Positions 26,395 to 35,083 of a stretch of 49,608 nucleotides of DNA are shown in pieces. The position numbers and the translations under genes were made by a program. The stretch comes from Lachnospiraceae bacterium (lineage in GTDB: Bacteria; Bacillota; Clostridia; Lachnospirales; Lachnospiraceae), in the NCBI GenBank assembly GCA_014804245.1, contig JAAVAE010000022.1:41867-91474 (forward strand). The letters run 5' to 3'. How positions within the stretch are numbered: the first letter of the stretch is position 1; each line of letters begins with the position of its first letter. Below the pieces are notes generated by a model. The model was not told where the DNA came from. It ran no database searches and saw only the letters and a list, made by a program, of their open reading frames with translations.

Positions 26395-27660
26395 CTACTT
26401 TACCTTACCACTCCACTTCTTCTTTACTACAAGATTTTTGTAATATAGTGCATCTAAAAAATACTTCACGGCCCAACTTATTTCTCCATTTGGAATATAT
26501 GTATTTATTTCATTTGGGTTCTCCTCAGAAAGGTAACTTCCAAACCAGCCGCCTGTATCATTTTGAAGTTTACAGGCATATTCAAATGCCTTATTACCTC
26601 TTTCCAGTTCTCCAAGCCTAAACCATACAATTGCAAGTTGAAATAACCCTGTAGAGCACACCCAGTCCACATCTTTATATCCCGGAACAGCTCCTGATTC
26701 TTTCTGATATGCTTCTATATTTCTCATTGCTTCTCTAGCCAGATCTTCTCTGCCAATGTCAAGCATTGCTTCCATAACATATGCATAAAAGTGTGAAAGT
26801 AAATTAAAATGAAGAATTTCATCTTTTTTATTCGTTGTATAATACTCTGCAATTTTATCAGCTTTTTTAATATAATCGTCTCTTTTAAAAATAATACCTG
26901 CATCTTTTATTGGAGAAATACAATAAGTATGAATTAGTTCTGATGCCATTTTTCCATTTCCCCAAACTCCCTCTACCGGAGCAACCAGTCTTCCCTCTTC
27001 TGTCATTTGGTTCAATAGCCAATCGCATCCTTTCATAATGCAATTATCTACTTCTGCATACAAATCTCTAACTGCAATTAATCCTTTCAGCACCTGAGCC
27101 GTATCGAATACATATGGATTCTTATCTGCTGTGTCATACCATGCCCCATTCTCATGTTGAATGGTGCACAACCACTTTGCATAGGTAATCGCTAACTCTT
27201 TATATCCCCAGCGAATCAGTGCGGGAATATAATAACCTGTTACTTCCGGATATGATTTTCTGGAAATAGAACTATTTATTATTCCCTCATTTGGAATACT
27301 ATTATCTTTAATCCACTGAATAGCCTTATTATATATTAAAGTGTAATTTGGCTTTGCTAATATTTTTTCCTTCGTTAATTTAAATCGTAAATCATTAATT
27401 AAAATATAATTTTCTATTTTATTTTCTTTTAACTGCAACTCTATCTCTTTTATGTAGTGTTCCGAAACCGCAATCACTATTTGCTGTTCCGGCAATAATG
27501 TTTCTTTCAAATCATTTATTCCTAACACTGTAAAACCATGAAAATCTATTTTGTATTTCTGTTCATCATTATCAATAAAGTAATCTATTTTTTCTTTTCC
27601 AATTAAACTAATCGCCTGCTCTCCTAAATTACCGGCCCCAAAAATTATGTATTTTCTCAT
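26395..27660 (-). CDS. Rossmann-like module fused to alpha/alpha-toroid domain of unknown function
   Basis: 421 residues. Residues 1-95 are the module in very clear form (MRKYIIFGAGNLGEQAISLI, then IDYFIDNDEQKYKIDFHG). The remaining 300 residues are repeated paired helices typical of an alpha/alpha toroid: YYIPALIRWGYKELAITYAK, then QHENGAWYDT, FDTAQVLKGLIAVRDLY, GCDWLLNQMTEEGRLVAPVE and LQNDTGGWFGSYLSEENPNE. The W-x-G/D loop repeats resemble terpenoid-cyclase/prenyltransferase and glycan-lyase toroids. No catalytic signature that I can name is visible. Its place in the operon points to glycan modification. It ends four bases before wecB. Confidence 0.75.
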   Translation of the reverse strand: MRKYIIFGAGNLGEQAISLIGKEKIDYFIDNDEQKYKIDFHGFTVLGINDLKETLLPEQQIVIAVSEHYIKEIELQLKENKIENYILINDLRFKLTKEKILAKPNYTLIYNKAIQWIKDNSIPNEGIINSSISRKSYPEVTGYYIPALIRWGYKELAITYAKWLCTIQHENGAWYDTADKNPYVFDTAQVLKGLIAVRDLYAEVDNCIMKGCDWLLNQMTEEGRLVAPVEGVWGNGKMASELIHTYCISPIKDAGIIFKRDDYIKKADKIAEYYTTNKKDEILHFNLLSHFYAYVMEAMLDIGREDLAREAMRNIEAYQKESGAVPGYKDVDWVCSTGLFQLAIVWFRLGELERGNKAFEYACKLQNDTGGWFGSYLSEENPNEINTYIPNGEISWAVKYFLDALYYKNLVVKKKWSGKVK

Positions 27661-27676
27661 TTTCCCTCACCTAATT

Positions 27677-29578
27677 TCATATCTCGTTTTGATTAAGATA
27701 TCCCTCATCTATCAATCTGCCTACAATTTTTCTATACTCTGATTCAGCATTATCCTTTAATATCTTTAAATGATACTTATACTTTTCATTTGCATAAATC
27801 TTTATAGGAAAATTTTCAAACTCCAGCAATGATTTGCAATAGTCAATCCTTTGCGTATATTTTTCATTATTTATAAGATTTCTATAGCCATATTCATTAG
27901 GTCTGAAATATTGCTCTCGTCCCGATGCAGATAACAAATACATATCTTCATCAAAATCGATACCAATAAATCCTTCATATTGCGAATAAATCCCCCTCGG
28001 AATAAATCTATCTACAAACGTATGCGCGTATCCCGGCGGCTGCTGTATATATGTAAAATCACTAATATATGTTTGCAGGTTATCGATATTATCTTCATAA
28101 ATATCTAAAAGTATATTGGGTTCTTCATTGGCTTGTATCTTTCCCTTAACATGTTTTTTTCCAGCCCCAGCAGCAATAAAAGCTATAGATATATCATCTT
28201 TCGAACATCTGGGCATGTCTCTTTTAAAACCACTTCCGTAATTATAACTTCCTTCCACATCCAATCCATGATCGCCTAAAATAATATTTTTAACACCAGC
28301 CCTGTCGAAGAATCTGAAATACCATTTTAGTTCCTGATCCACATACTTTATTGCATGAGTGTTTTGCTCCATTAACTCTTCATATGGCATATTACAATCA
28401 ACGTCTTTCAATTTTTTAGAATATCCCACACTGCCAAATGAGGAATGAACCTCCGCTGACGAATGCAATACAATAAAATGATTTTGAGGTCTCTGCTCCA
28501 GTAAGCATAATCCTTCAAATAATATTCTTGTTATTCCGTTATGATAATATACATTATTCCTGTTATCATTAATATCTTCAAACTCATTCATCAAGTGCTT
28601 GTTAGCGGTTGCCAGTGAAAATTGCATTTTTTTCTCAATCATTTTTAGCAATTCCGATTCACCATGATGAATCATCTCACCATTTAAATCTATATCAAAC
28701 ACATTTCTTCCTGTAAACATGGTATTCAATGCATAATGTGTACATGGATATTGCGCTGTCAATCCGCTAATCCTTATTCCATTTTGAGCAACAGAATCTA
28801 AAAACTGCATTTCATCAATATTTTTATCTTTTAATGAATCAACAATATGTAAAACCATAGTATCTTTATATTCTATATGTTCCATTGTATCCAGAAGACA
28901 CTGTTCGATTTCTTCCATCGCTTTTAAATAAGGTGAACCGTCAAACTTTTTCTGATATATTTCAATATATTTTTGTGCTGAAAAGAAATCTCGTATTACA
29001 AATAATCCATATAAAAGAGTCCTAAAAGCCGTTTCATTTTCGTAATTTTGTTCTTTTAATCCATGCTCAAGTTTGTTTATAAATTGATAGTTAAAAATCC
29101 CCTCTGCCCGCTTAATATCGAAATCAGTAAACGGTCTGCCATGCGTATTGGGATACATGCTTTTAAGAAAATGTACAATGTCAATTATTTTGTTAAATTT
29201 GTCTAGTCTTAACTGATTATATAATTGATTACTGAATTTGGGGGTACATACCAATATCGCATCATCAGCACACGTTTCTTTCCAATCATCATATGTCTTA
29301 ATGCAGACATTGTGATAACTTATTTCTGTAGATTTATTGTCAATTAGACATTTGATCTTAACATTTTCATCCAACAACATATCAGCTATTTCTTTACCGA
29401 AGATACCAGCAGGATAGATAGCTATTTCTGATCCAGGATACTGATTTTTTACCAGAAGAGTTAAGCGTTTTTTAAATAAATCTTTCGCTTCGCTTACCGC
29501 GTAAAATAGGTTTCCTTCTTTAAATATCGCATCTATTTTATTATGCATAATTATCTGGTCTATTTTCTGTCGTATCAT
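27677..29578 (-). CDS. Rossmann-like module fused to alkaline-phosphatase-superfamily (sulfatase-like) enzyme
   Basis: 633 residues. Residues 48-140 are the module (SEIAIYPAGIFGKEIADMLL, then CLIDNKSTEISYHN). Residues 240-550 show an alkaline-phosphatase-superfamily core. A metal Asp lies in VLHIVDSLKDK (Asp247), a candidate Thr nucleophile in YPCTHYALNTMFTGRN (Thr280), and the metal-binding NIILGDHGLDVEGSYNYG contains Asp436-His437-Gly438. The paralogue at 35084 conserves the same P-x-T...TMFTG-like and GDHG pattern. Relatives transfer phosphoethanolamine or phosphoglycerol from lipids, but this protein has no signal peptide or membrane helix. A cytoplasmic phospho- or phosphono-transfer or hydrolysis is therefore more likely. 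The substrate is unknown. Confidence 0.8.
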   Translation of the reverse strand: MIRQKIDQIIMHNKIDAIFKEGNLFYAVSEAKDLFKKRLTLLVKNQYPGSEIAIYPAGIFGKEIADMLLDENVKIKCLIDNKSTEISYHNVCIKTYDDWKETCADDAILVCTPKFSNQLYNQLRLDKFNKIIDIVHFLKSMYPNTHGRPFTDFDIKRAEGIFNYQFINKLEHGLKEQNYENETAFRTLLYGLFVIRDFFSAQKYIEIYQKKFDGSPYLKAMEEIEQCLLDTMEHIEYKDTMVLHIVDSLKDKNIDEMQFLDSVAQNGIRISGLTAQYPCTHYALNTMFTGRNVFDIDLNGEMIHHGESELLKMIEKKMQFSLATANKHLMNEFEDINDNRNNVYYHNGITRILFEGLCLLEQRPQNHFIVLHSSAEVHSSFGSVGYSKKLKDVDCNMPYEELMEQNTHAIKYVDQELKWYFRFFDRAGVKNIILGDHGLDVEGSYNYGSGFKRDMPRCSKDDISIAFIAAGAGKKHVKGKIQANEEPNILLDIYEDNIDNLQTYISDFTYIQQPPGYAHTFVDRFIPRGIYSQYEGFIGIDFDEDMYLLSASGREQYFRPNEYGYRNLINNEKYTQRIDYCKSLLEFENFPIKIYANEKYKYHLKILKDNAESEYRKIVGRLIDEGYLNQNEI

Positions 29579-29614
29579 GTCATTACCTCAGGATTAGATT
29601 AATTTTATTTTCAA

Positions 29615-30949
29615 TTACCAACTATACTTTGTATATTCCAACGGTTTATTCACTTGCCCGGCAACCGGAACATAATATTCTTCATTTTCCCATTGTTCTC
29701 TTGAATCTCCATTACACCATGAACATACACTTGGCATTGGCTCAGTATTAGACAGATAAATCTCCAGCTTATCTTTTATATCATGATCATAAATATCCAA
29801 GCAACCATCTTCCGTTTTAGGAACTGCTTTCAACGCATGTGCTGATTTCAAAAAACTACACAAGAAAAACTTTCCATTACTCACCACGCGACATCTAGTC
29901 GAACAGTTTGCCCTACAAGATAATAATTCTTGTTTTGACATTATTGTTGCATTCTTTTTTAATTGTTGAACATAAACAAAATGATGCATCCCCAAAACAA
30001 TATATTTAATATTATACTCAAAAAACTTTCTTACTAATTCATTTATATTTCTACTATTATCTCTATAATTTGATATTTCGACCACAACATTACTGCTAGA
30101 CAGGACATTCAATAAATTGTCATTAGGTACAATTGTTCCGTTTGTCACTATTTTGACTGTACCAACTTTCGATTCTGTATTTTTGTTTTCCAGAATACCC
30201 GCTACAATTTTATCTAACTCCTTATTCATGAACGGCTCGCCGCCCATAATCAAAATATCATCTGTCCAATCAATCAGATCCAACATTCTATCATAATCCC
30301 TTAAGACTATCCCTGTAGAAATATCTTCCGCAGCAGTAAAATACTGCATCATGGCGGCACAATGCTCACACCTCAAAGAACATTTATTTGTTACATTTAT
30401 TTCTAATCTTTTTAATAAAATATGAACTTTTCCTTCTTTATCCCTATATGATTCTTTCCTGTTCCCTCCAGAAAAGTCTTCAAATGAAATATTTTCATTC
30501 TCTGGAATCATATTCATTATTTCATTCCACTTTCGCATTTTCTTAATTCTAGCCACCCCGTATCCTAAGTCATCCGCCAGCCATTTATCTGGTTTTAATT
30601 CAGAATACCTAAATTCATCTACATATGTTGCAGCCTCATATTCCGATATTTTACTACTAAATTTTTCATCTTTATACTTATAAATACTGTTCTTATTAAA
30701 ACCCAGATTTAAATATTTTTCTTTAAGTTCCAATTCATATTTTTCTACGTCTGTACAAATTATCACTCTCATTCTTCCGGAATAGTACCCATTGCATATA
30801 TACGTATCACAATATTTTTCCCCCCACAAATTCGGATTAGAATCAAACCACAGAAAATCTGTGTCTTGATATTCATTCATTTTCCTTAATTGATGATACA
30901 AAATTACACTATTCAAATTAAACGGGGTTAAAACAATCATATCTTTCAT
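29615..30949 (-). CDS. Radical SAM protein with divergent N-terminal module
   Basis: 444 residues. The first 100 residues resemble the neighbour module but lack a clear Gly-rich loop (MIVLTPFNLNSVILYHQLR, then FLWFDSNPNLWGEKYCD). The radical SAM core starts at about residue 180 (LLKRLEINVTNKC) with C-x3-C-x2-C at Cys190, Cys194 and Cys197, followed by DDILIMGGEPFMNKELDKIV and VGTVKIVTNGTIVPNDNLL. Downstream cysteines (SCRANCSTRCRVVSNGKFFL and CSWCNG) could hold a further cluster. It shares the GGEP and TNGTIVP motifs with 20302-21495, so the two are paralogues. AGGAGGGAG precedes the start. The reaction is unknown. Confidence 0.83.
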   Translation of the reverse strand: MKDMIVLTPFNLNSVILYHQLRKMNEYQDTDFLWFDSNPNLWGEKYCDTYICNGYYSGRMRVIICTDVEKYELELKEKYLNLGFNKNSIYKYKDEKFSSKISEYEAATYVDEFRYSELKPDKWLADDLGYGVARIKKMRKWNEIMNMIPENENISFEDFSGGNRKESYRDKEGKVHILLKRLEINVTNKCSLRCEHCAAMMQYFTAAEDISTGIVLRDYDRMLDLIDWTDDILIMGGEPFMNKELDKIVAGILENKNTESKVGTVKIVTNGTIVPNDNLLNVLSSSNVVVEISNYRDNSRNINELVRKFFEYNIKYIVLGMHHFVYVQQLKKNATIMSKQELLSCRANCSTRCRVVSNGKFFLCSFLKSAHALKAVPKTEDGCLDIYDHDIKDKLEIYLSNTEPMPSVCSWCNGDSREQWENEEYYVPVAGQVNKPLEYTKYSW

Positions 30950-30970
30950 GAAAAATCTCCCTCCTTATTT

Positions 30971-31324
30971 CTAATCCTTCAAAAAAATCCTATCGCTTAA
31001 TTCTTCCTTATAGTTATCATAAAAGATCTGTTCAGGCAAAAGTCCAAATCCTAACATTCTTTCTTCTATTTTCTTCTCATACGCCTTACTGCCAATAATT
31101 ATATTAAGATTATCTCTACTTCTTATTTCGTCATGACTCAGGCAACGTTTCCCATCTATAAAAGCATTCCAGTTTTTCTCATCATTATCGCCTAAATAGT
31201 CACATTTCAGACCACATTTTATTAATGACTCCATTCTTTCTTTGGATTGTTTTCCGGTTCCATAAAAAACATTTACTTTTTCCTCATCTAAAAGCTTATC
31301 GTTTAGTTCAAAAATCTTTTTCAT
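30971..31324 (-). CDS. Stand-alone Rossmann-like module protein
   Basis: 117 residues from ATG 31324, one base after the upstream stop (TGATATG junction, the same as at 17295), with GGAGAAAG as ribosome site. The protein is essentially just the module: VNVFYGTGKQSKERMESLIK, then CDYLGDNDEKNWNAFIDGK and LNIIIGSKAYEKKIEERMLG. It starts MKKIFELND, echoing MEKIFQLNS of the other stand-alone copy at 32485. I see no enzymatic domain. It could be a regulatory or scaffold partner, or the left-over half of a split fusion. It lies directly before the radical SAM gene, whose own N-terminal module looks degenerate. Confidence 0.7.
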   Translation of the reverse strand: MKKIFELNDKLLDEEKVNVFYGTGKQSKERMESLIKCGLKCDYLGDNDEKNWNAFIDGKRCLSHDEIRSRDNLNIIIGSKAYEKKIEERMLGFGLLPEQIFYDNYKEELSDRIFLKD

Positions 31325-31325
31325 A

Positions 31326-32483
31326 TCATACTTTCTCCACGATTTTTTTCTCAATTAACTGATATATATTCTGTGCAATGATTGCATTTCCAAACTCATT
31401 TACATGCGCCTCATCATTGAACACATCTTCATCATCAAAGATGCCCGAAAAATCATGCAAAAAAGGATATTCCGCTTTATTCAATTCTTGCATTTTATCT
31501 CTTAATAAAATTTCCTTCTCAAAATCTTTCCTATATATATCGGGATGCCTTCCATTACGTGTTCCATTTAAAAAAATTTCTTTTTCTCTGATATTCCATT
31601 TCTTTCCACCAAGCATTCCCTGCAATATAGCATAAAAAGGAATATGGAACGCTGTACATATACCATACATCATTTTTTCACAGGCAAGCCACCATTCGAA
31701 GACACTCCAGTCATTGATTTCTCCCATAAAAATCCCCTTACGATTCAAAGATTTGCTTTTGGATGAAACTGCAGACCAATATACCGCTCTATGGTAATTA
31801 CTTGCGAATTTCTTATCATCCTCATAATATACATCATTAACTCCACTATAAGAAATCACCATATCTGGATTTCTAAGCAATAAGTCTCTTTCCAGCTTCA
31901 ATAATTCCTGAGACGCCGTATAGCTACTAACGCCGGCACATATAACCGTTACATTGTACCCCCCCTCTTTACATATTTTATATAGTATTTCTGACCACGA
32001 TGCAAACGGATATAACTGCGCATCTGTAGTGCTTCCTCCCAATGTAATTATTTTAAAAGAGTCCTCTGAATTGTCCCCAAAAATTCTGACACCATAATAT
32101 GGACAATCATCCAACTTAAATGTATGTCCCAGTTGCGCATCCAAATACCATTTAATAGGATAATGATCAATCAAAGAATCTACCCGTCTATAATGAATGA
32201 CTTCCTTTAAACCTATTTCCTGTAGTTTGCGTTCACATCTTGCATAATCCGATTCCGTGATAATAACCAATATTTCATCCGGTGTTTCATACATAAGTTC
32301 ATACACATTCTTTACATCATTCTCTTCAGAATCGCTATCAGAAACAAAATAGGAAACCGTCACATCACATAAACCAAGTTTTCTTTCCAGAGCACGGCCT
32401 GTATTATTATTTCCATAAATAATTATTTTGCGGTCTTGGGCCTCTCGTATGGCCAGCCACAGTGTATATCTGCTGATATCCAT
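31326..32483 (-). CDS. Rossmann-like module fused to SGNH/GDSL hydrolase
   Basis: 385 residues. Residues 15-120 are the module (RKIIIYGNNNTGRALERKLG, then VSYFVSDSDSEENDVKN). The C-terminal part is an SGNH-fold esterase/acyltransferase: FKIITLGGSTTDAQLYPF (block I, catalytic Ser in GGST), VICAGVSSYTASQE (block II Gly), DMVISYSGVNDVYYEDD (block III Asn) and NDEAHVNEFGNAIIAQNIYQ (block V Asp and His). All four catalytic blocks are present, so it should be active on an acyl ester, plausibly O-acetyl or similar on the glycan. It has no signal peptide, unlike wall-acting relatives. Confidence 0.85.
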   Translation of the reverse strand: MDISRYTLWLAIREAQDRKIIIYGNNNTGRALERKLGLCDVTVSYFVSDSDSEENDVKNVYELMYETPDEILVIITESDYARCERKLQEIGLKEVIHYRRVDSLIDHYPIKWYLDAQLGHTFKLDDCPYYGVRIFGDNSEDSFKIITLGGSTTDAQLYPFASWSEILYKICKEGGYNVTVICAGVSSYTASQELLKLERDLLLRNPDMVISYSGVNDVYYEDDKKFASNYHRAVYWSAVSSKSKSLNRKGIFMGEINDWSVFEWWLACEKMMYGICTAFHIPFYAILQGMLGGKKWNIREKEIFLNGTRNGRHPDIYRKDFEKEILLRDKMQELNKAEYPFLHDFSGIFDDEDVFNDEAHVNEFGNAIIAQNIYQLIEKKIVEKV

Positions 32484-32484
32484 A

Positions 32485-32823
32485 TTAATTATCCTCTATC
32501 TTCAAGTATTCTCTATAATCATCTACATATATAGAATCCTCTGGCAGGCCTATATCCAATAAGCAGGTCAGGACATCTATACTGGAGATGTCCAACAGCA
32601 CAATAGGATTATTCAACATTTTAATTTTTTCCAGACTAACACATGGTTTATTCATAATTTTTGCACCATAATAAGTGCTATCCATATCGCAAAAGCATTT
32701 CACATAGACATCATGATTCAGCAATCCTCCGAACAATAATAACGCTTCCGGTGTAGTTCCATAAATAACCACGTCTCCATCATGCTGTCTTATTTCAGAA
32801 TTTAATTGAAATATTTTTTCCAT
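32485..32823 (-). CDS. Stand-alone Rossmann-like module protein
   Basis: 112 residues consisting of one small alpha/beta domain: VVIYGTTPEALLLFGGLLNH, then VKCFCDMDSTYYGAKIMNK and NPIVLLDISSIDVLTCLLDI. It begins MEKIFQLNS, similar to MKKIFELND of 30971-31324. It has a good AAAGGGAG ribosome site and sits one base before the SGNH gene, so it is translated rather than degenerate. It has no catalytic domain. Function unknown; I take it as a free copy of the shared module. Confidence 0.68.
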   Translation of the reverse strand: MEKIFQLNSEIRQHDGDVVIYGTTPEALLLFGGLLNHDVYVKCFCDMDSTYYGAKIMNKPCVSLEKIKMLNNPIVLLDISSIDVLTCLLDIGLPEDSIYVDDYREYLKIEDN

Positions 32824-32834
32824 TGGGGCTCCCT

Positions 32835-33155
32835 TTAAAATTGATAAATATAATCCGGTATTGTATTGCTTTGTTCATCATCTGTCAATTCTTCAGACTT
32901 TTCCAAAATTTCATCAGCAGGTTTATTTTTCATAATTGCAACTGTCATCGGTGTAACATATTCTTTATTCTCTTCTCCGAGTTCTGACAGTAACCTGCTC
33001 CTAAAATCTTCGGGGATATCATATAAATACTCTTCTACATATTCTTTCTTATCATATTTTTTCCAAGTAGATATAATATTTTTATCAACATTTTCCCGTT
33101 TTAGCTTTTTCTGTTTTGCAATTTTATATACAGTCTGCATCTCCCGCGTCCACAT
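32835..33155 (-). CDS. Small hypothetical protein
   Basis: 106 residues, not recognised. It is highly charged and helical, Lys-rich at the N-terminus (MWTREMQTVYKIAKQKKLKR) and acidic at the C-terminus (ADEILEKSEELTDDEQSN), with no membrane segment and no Gly-rich loop. AAGGAGTACGG precedes the ATG, and the spacing to both neighbours is tight (11 and 72 bases), so it looks like a genuine operon member. Its place between the carbamoyltransferase and the SGNH/module genes suggests a role in glycan modification or as a partner protein. That is position only. Confidence 0.6.
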   Translation of the reverse strand: MWTREMQTVYKIAKQKKLKRENVDKNIISTWKKYDKKEYVEEYLYDIPEDFRSRLLSELGEENKEYVTPMTVAIMKNKPADEILEKSEELTDDEQSNTIPDYIYQF

Positions 33156-33227
33156 AGCCGTACTCCTTTTATTTTCTCTATTCTAAATTTATACTATGAC
33201 GTTACTCCCATTCTGAAAATTAATTGC

Positions 33228-35045
33228 TTAGTCCAATTCGTACTCATTTCTCCAAGAATCATCATTCCAAGGCTCCTGTTCCTCTTTATAAAATATAAGG
33301 TTATTGATTACCAATACATCCATTTCCGTCCGCATAAAACATTTATAAGCATCCTCTGGTGTGCACACTATTGGTTCTCCTCTGACATTAAAAGAGGTGT
33401 TAATAATCACTCCGCACCCTGTCAACTTCTCAAATTCTTTGAGTATCCCATAATACTGCTTATTTCTTTCTTGTGAAACGCTCTGAATTCTTGCACTATA
33501 ATCAACATGCGTAATTGCTGGTAATTCAGAACGTTTCTGATTTACTATAGGTAATAAATTATCATGATTATTCCTCAATTCATCCTGAAGAACAAAGTCT
33601 TTACACAATTCCTTTTTGACCGGCGCACACAACAGCATATACGGACTTTCACAATCAATCTCAAAATAGTCTGAAAGCCTTTCTTCTAATACACTAGGTG
33701 CAAATGGGCGGAAAGACTCGCGGTACTTTATCTTTAAATTCAGTTTAGACTGCATACTCTCAGACCTCGGGTCTGCAATAATGCTCCTGTTTCCAAGCGC
33801 CCGTGGTCCAAACTCCATACGTCCCCGATGTATGCCTATTACCTTTTCATCATTAAGCAGCAATGCAATCTGCTTGTTTGCCTCTGCTTCTGTAAAAACA
33901 TGATACTTCGCATCATATTTTTTCAGTGCAGCCGCCACATCATCATCCGTATATTCCGGTCCTAAATAGCTGCCTTGCATACTGTCTGTGCTGCGCACAT
34001 TTCTTTCTTTTTTATATATCTGATAATATGTCAACAGAGCCGCTCCCAATGCTCCACCTGCATCTCCTGCTGCTGGCTGGATCCATATATTTTTGAATAT
34101 TTTTTCACGTTGTATCACGCCATTGGCAACACAATTCAAAGCCACACCGCCTGCCAGAACAAGGTTGTCAATCTTCTCTCCGCAAACGACCTTTGCGTGT
34201 TTTACAATCAAAAGCATAATCTCTTCTACAACTGACTGAACCGACGCTGCTAAATCCATTTCACGCTTTGTAATCTCCGCTTCTGGCTTTCTTCGTTCCC
34301 CTCCAAACAACTCCGCAAAATTCTGATTTGTCATGGTTCTACCATTTTGATAATCGAAATATTTCATGTTCAACTTATAAGAACCATCGGGAAAAATCTG
34401 GATAATTTCTTTTTTGATCAAATCCGCATATTTCGGCTCTCCATAGGGGGCCAGTCCCATCAATTTATAATCACCGGAGTTTACTTTAAATCCACAAAAA
34501 AAGGTAAATGCAGAGTAAAGCAATCCAATAGAATCCGGATAATCTATTTTCTCTATTATTTCAATATTCTCTTTCCTGCCCACTCCTATTGTCGTTGTTG
34601 CCCATTCGCCAACACCATCTACGGTGATAATGACCGACTCTTCAAATGGCGACGGATAAAACGCAGACGCGGCATGTGAAGCATGATGTTGTGCAACAAA
34701 AAACTTACATGAAAAGTCCCCGCTTAATTTATGCCACCACATTTTCCCTTTGGTAAGACCCTCGAACGACATTTTCATTAGATCTGAAGGTTCATCGATA
34801 TTCTGCATATTGCATAAGAACCTGTCCATTGTCATAAAAGGATTGTCATAATATACAATGGCCTCTAAATCGTCATTACCTATAGCCGCCTGTTCCATAC
34901 AATATTTCATTGCATTGTATGGCATGCGCAAATCATGCTTTTTTCTACTAAATCGTTCCTCCTGTGCTGCTGCTATAATTTCTCCATCACGAATGAGTGC
35001 TGCTGCCGAATCATGATACAATGCTGATATCCCCATTATGTACAT
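33228..35045 (-). CDS. Carbamoyltransferase, NodU/CmcH/TobZ family
   Basis: Transfers a carbamoyl group from carbamoyl phosphate through carbamoyl-AMP to a sugar hydroxyl. The 605-residue protein has family length and both domains. The N-terminal Kae1-like domain has MGISALYHDSAAALIRDGEI, FVAQHHASHAASAFYPSPFE with the iron-binding His residues, LVLAGGVALNCVANGV and IWIQPAAGDAGGALGAALL. The C-terminal YrdC-like part has EFGPRALGNRSIIADPR, KYRESFRPFAPSVL and GVIINTSFNVRGEPIVCTPE. AGGAGG stands eight bases before the ATG. It has no extra Rossmann-like module, as expected for an enzyme that is already multi-domain. Confidence 0.95.
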   Translation of the reverse strand: MYIMGISALYHDSAAALIRDGEIIAAAQEERFSRKKHDLRMPYNAMKYCMEQAAIGNDDLEAIVYYDNPFMTMDRFLCNMQNIDEPSDLMKMSFEGLTKGKMWWHKLSGDFSCKFFVAQHHASHAASAFYPSPFEESVIITVDGVGEWATTTIGVGRKENIEIIEKIDYPDSIGLLYSAFTFFCGFKVNSGDYKLMGLAPYGEPKYADLIKKEIIQIFPDGSYKLNMKYFDYQNGRTMTNQNFAELFGGERRKPEAEITKREMDLAASVQSVVEEIMLLIVKHAKVVCGEKIDNLVLAGGVALNCVANGVIQREKIFKNIWIQPAAGDAGGALGAALLTYYQIYKKERNVRSTDSMQGSYLGPEYTDDDVAAALKKYDAKYHVFTEAEANKQIALLLNDEKVIGIHRGRMEFGPRALGNRSIIADPRSESMQSKLNLKIKYRESFRPFAPSVLEERLSDYFEIDCESPYMLLCAPVKKELCKDFVLQDELRNNHDNLLPIVNQKRSELPAITHVDYSARIQSVSQERNKQYYGILKEFEKLTGCGVIINTSFNVRGEPIVCTPEDAYKCFMRTEMDVLVINNLIFYKEEQEPWNDDSWRNEYELD

Positions 35046-35083
35046 TGAAATTTCCTCCTATATAATTAGTTTGGCTTAACAGC

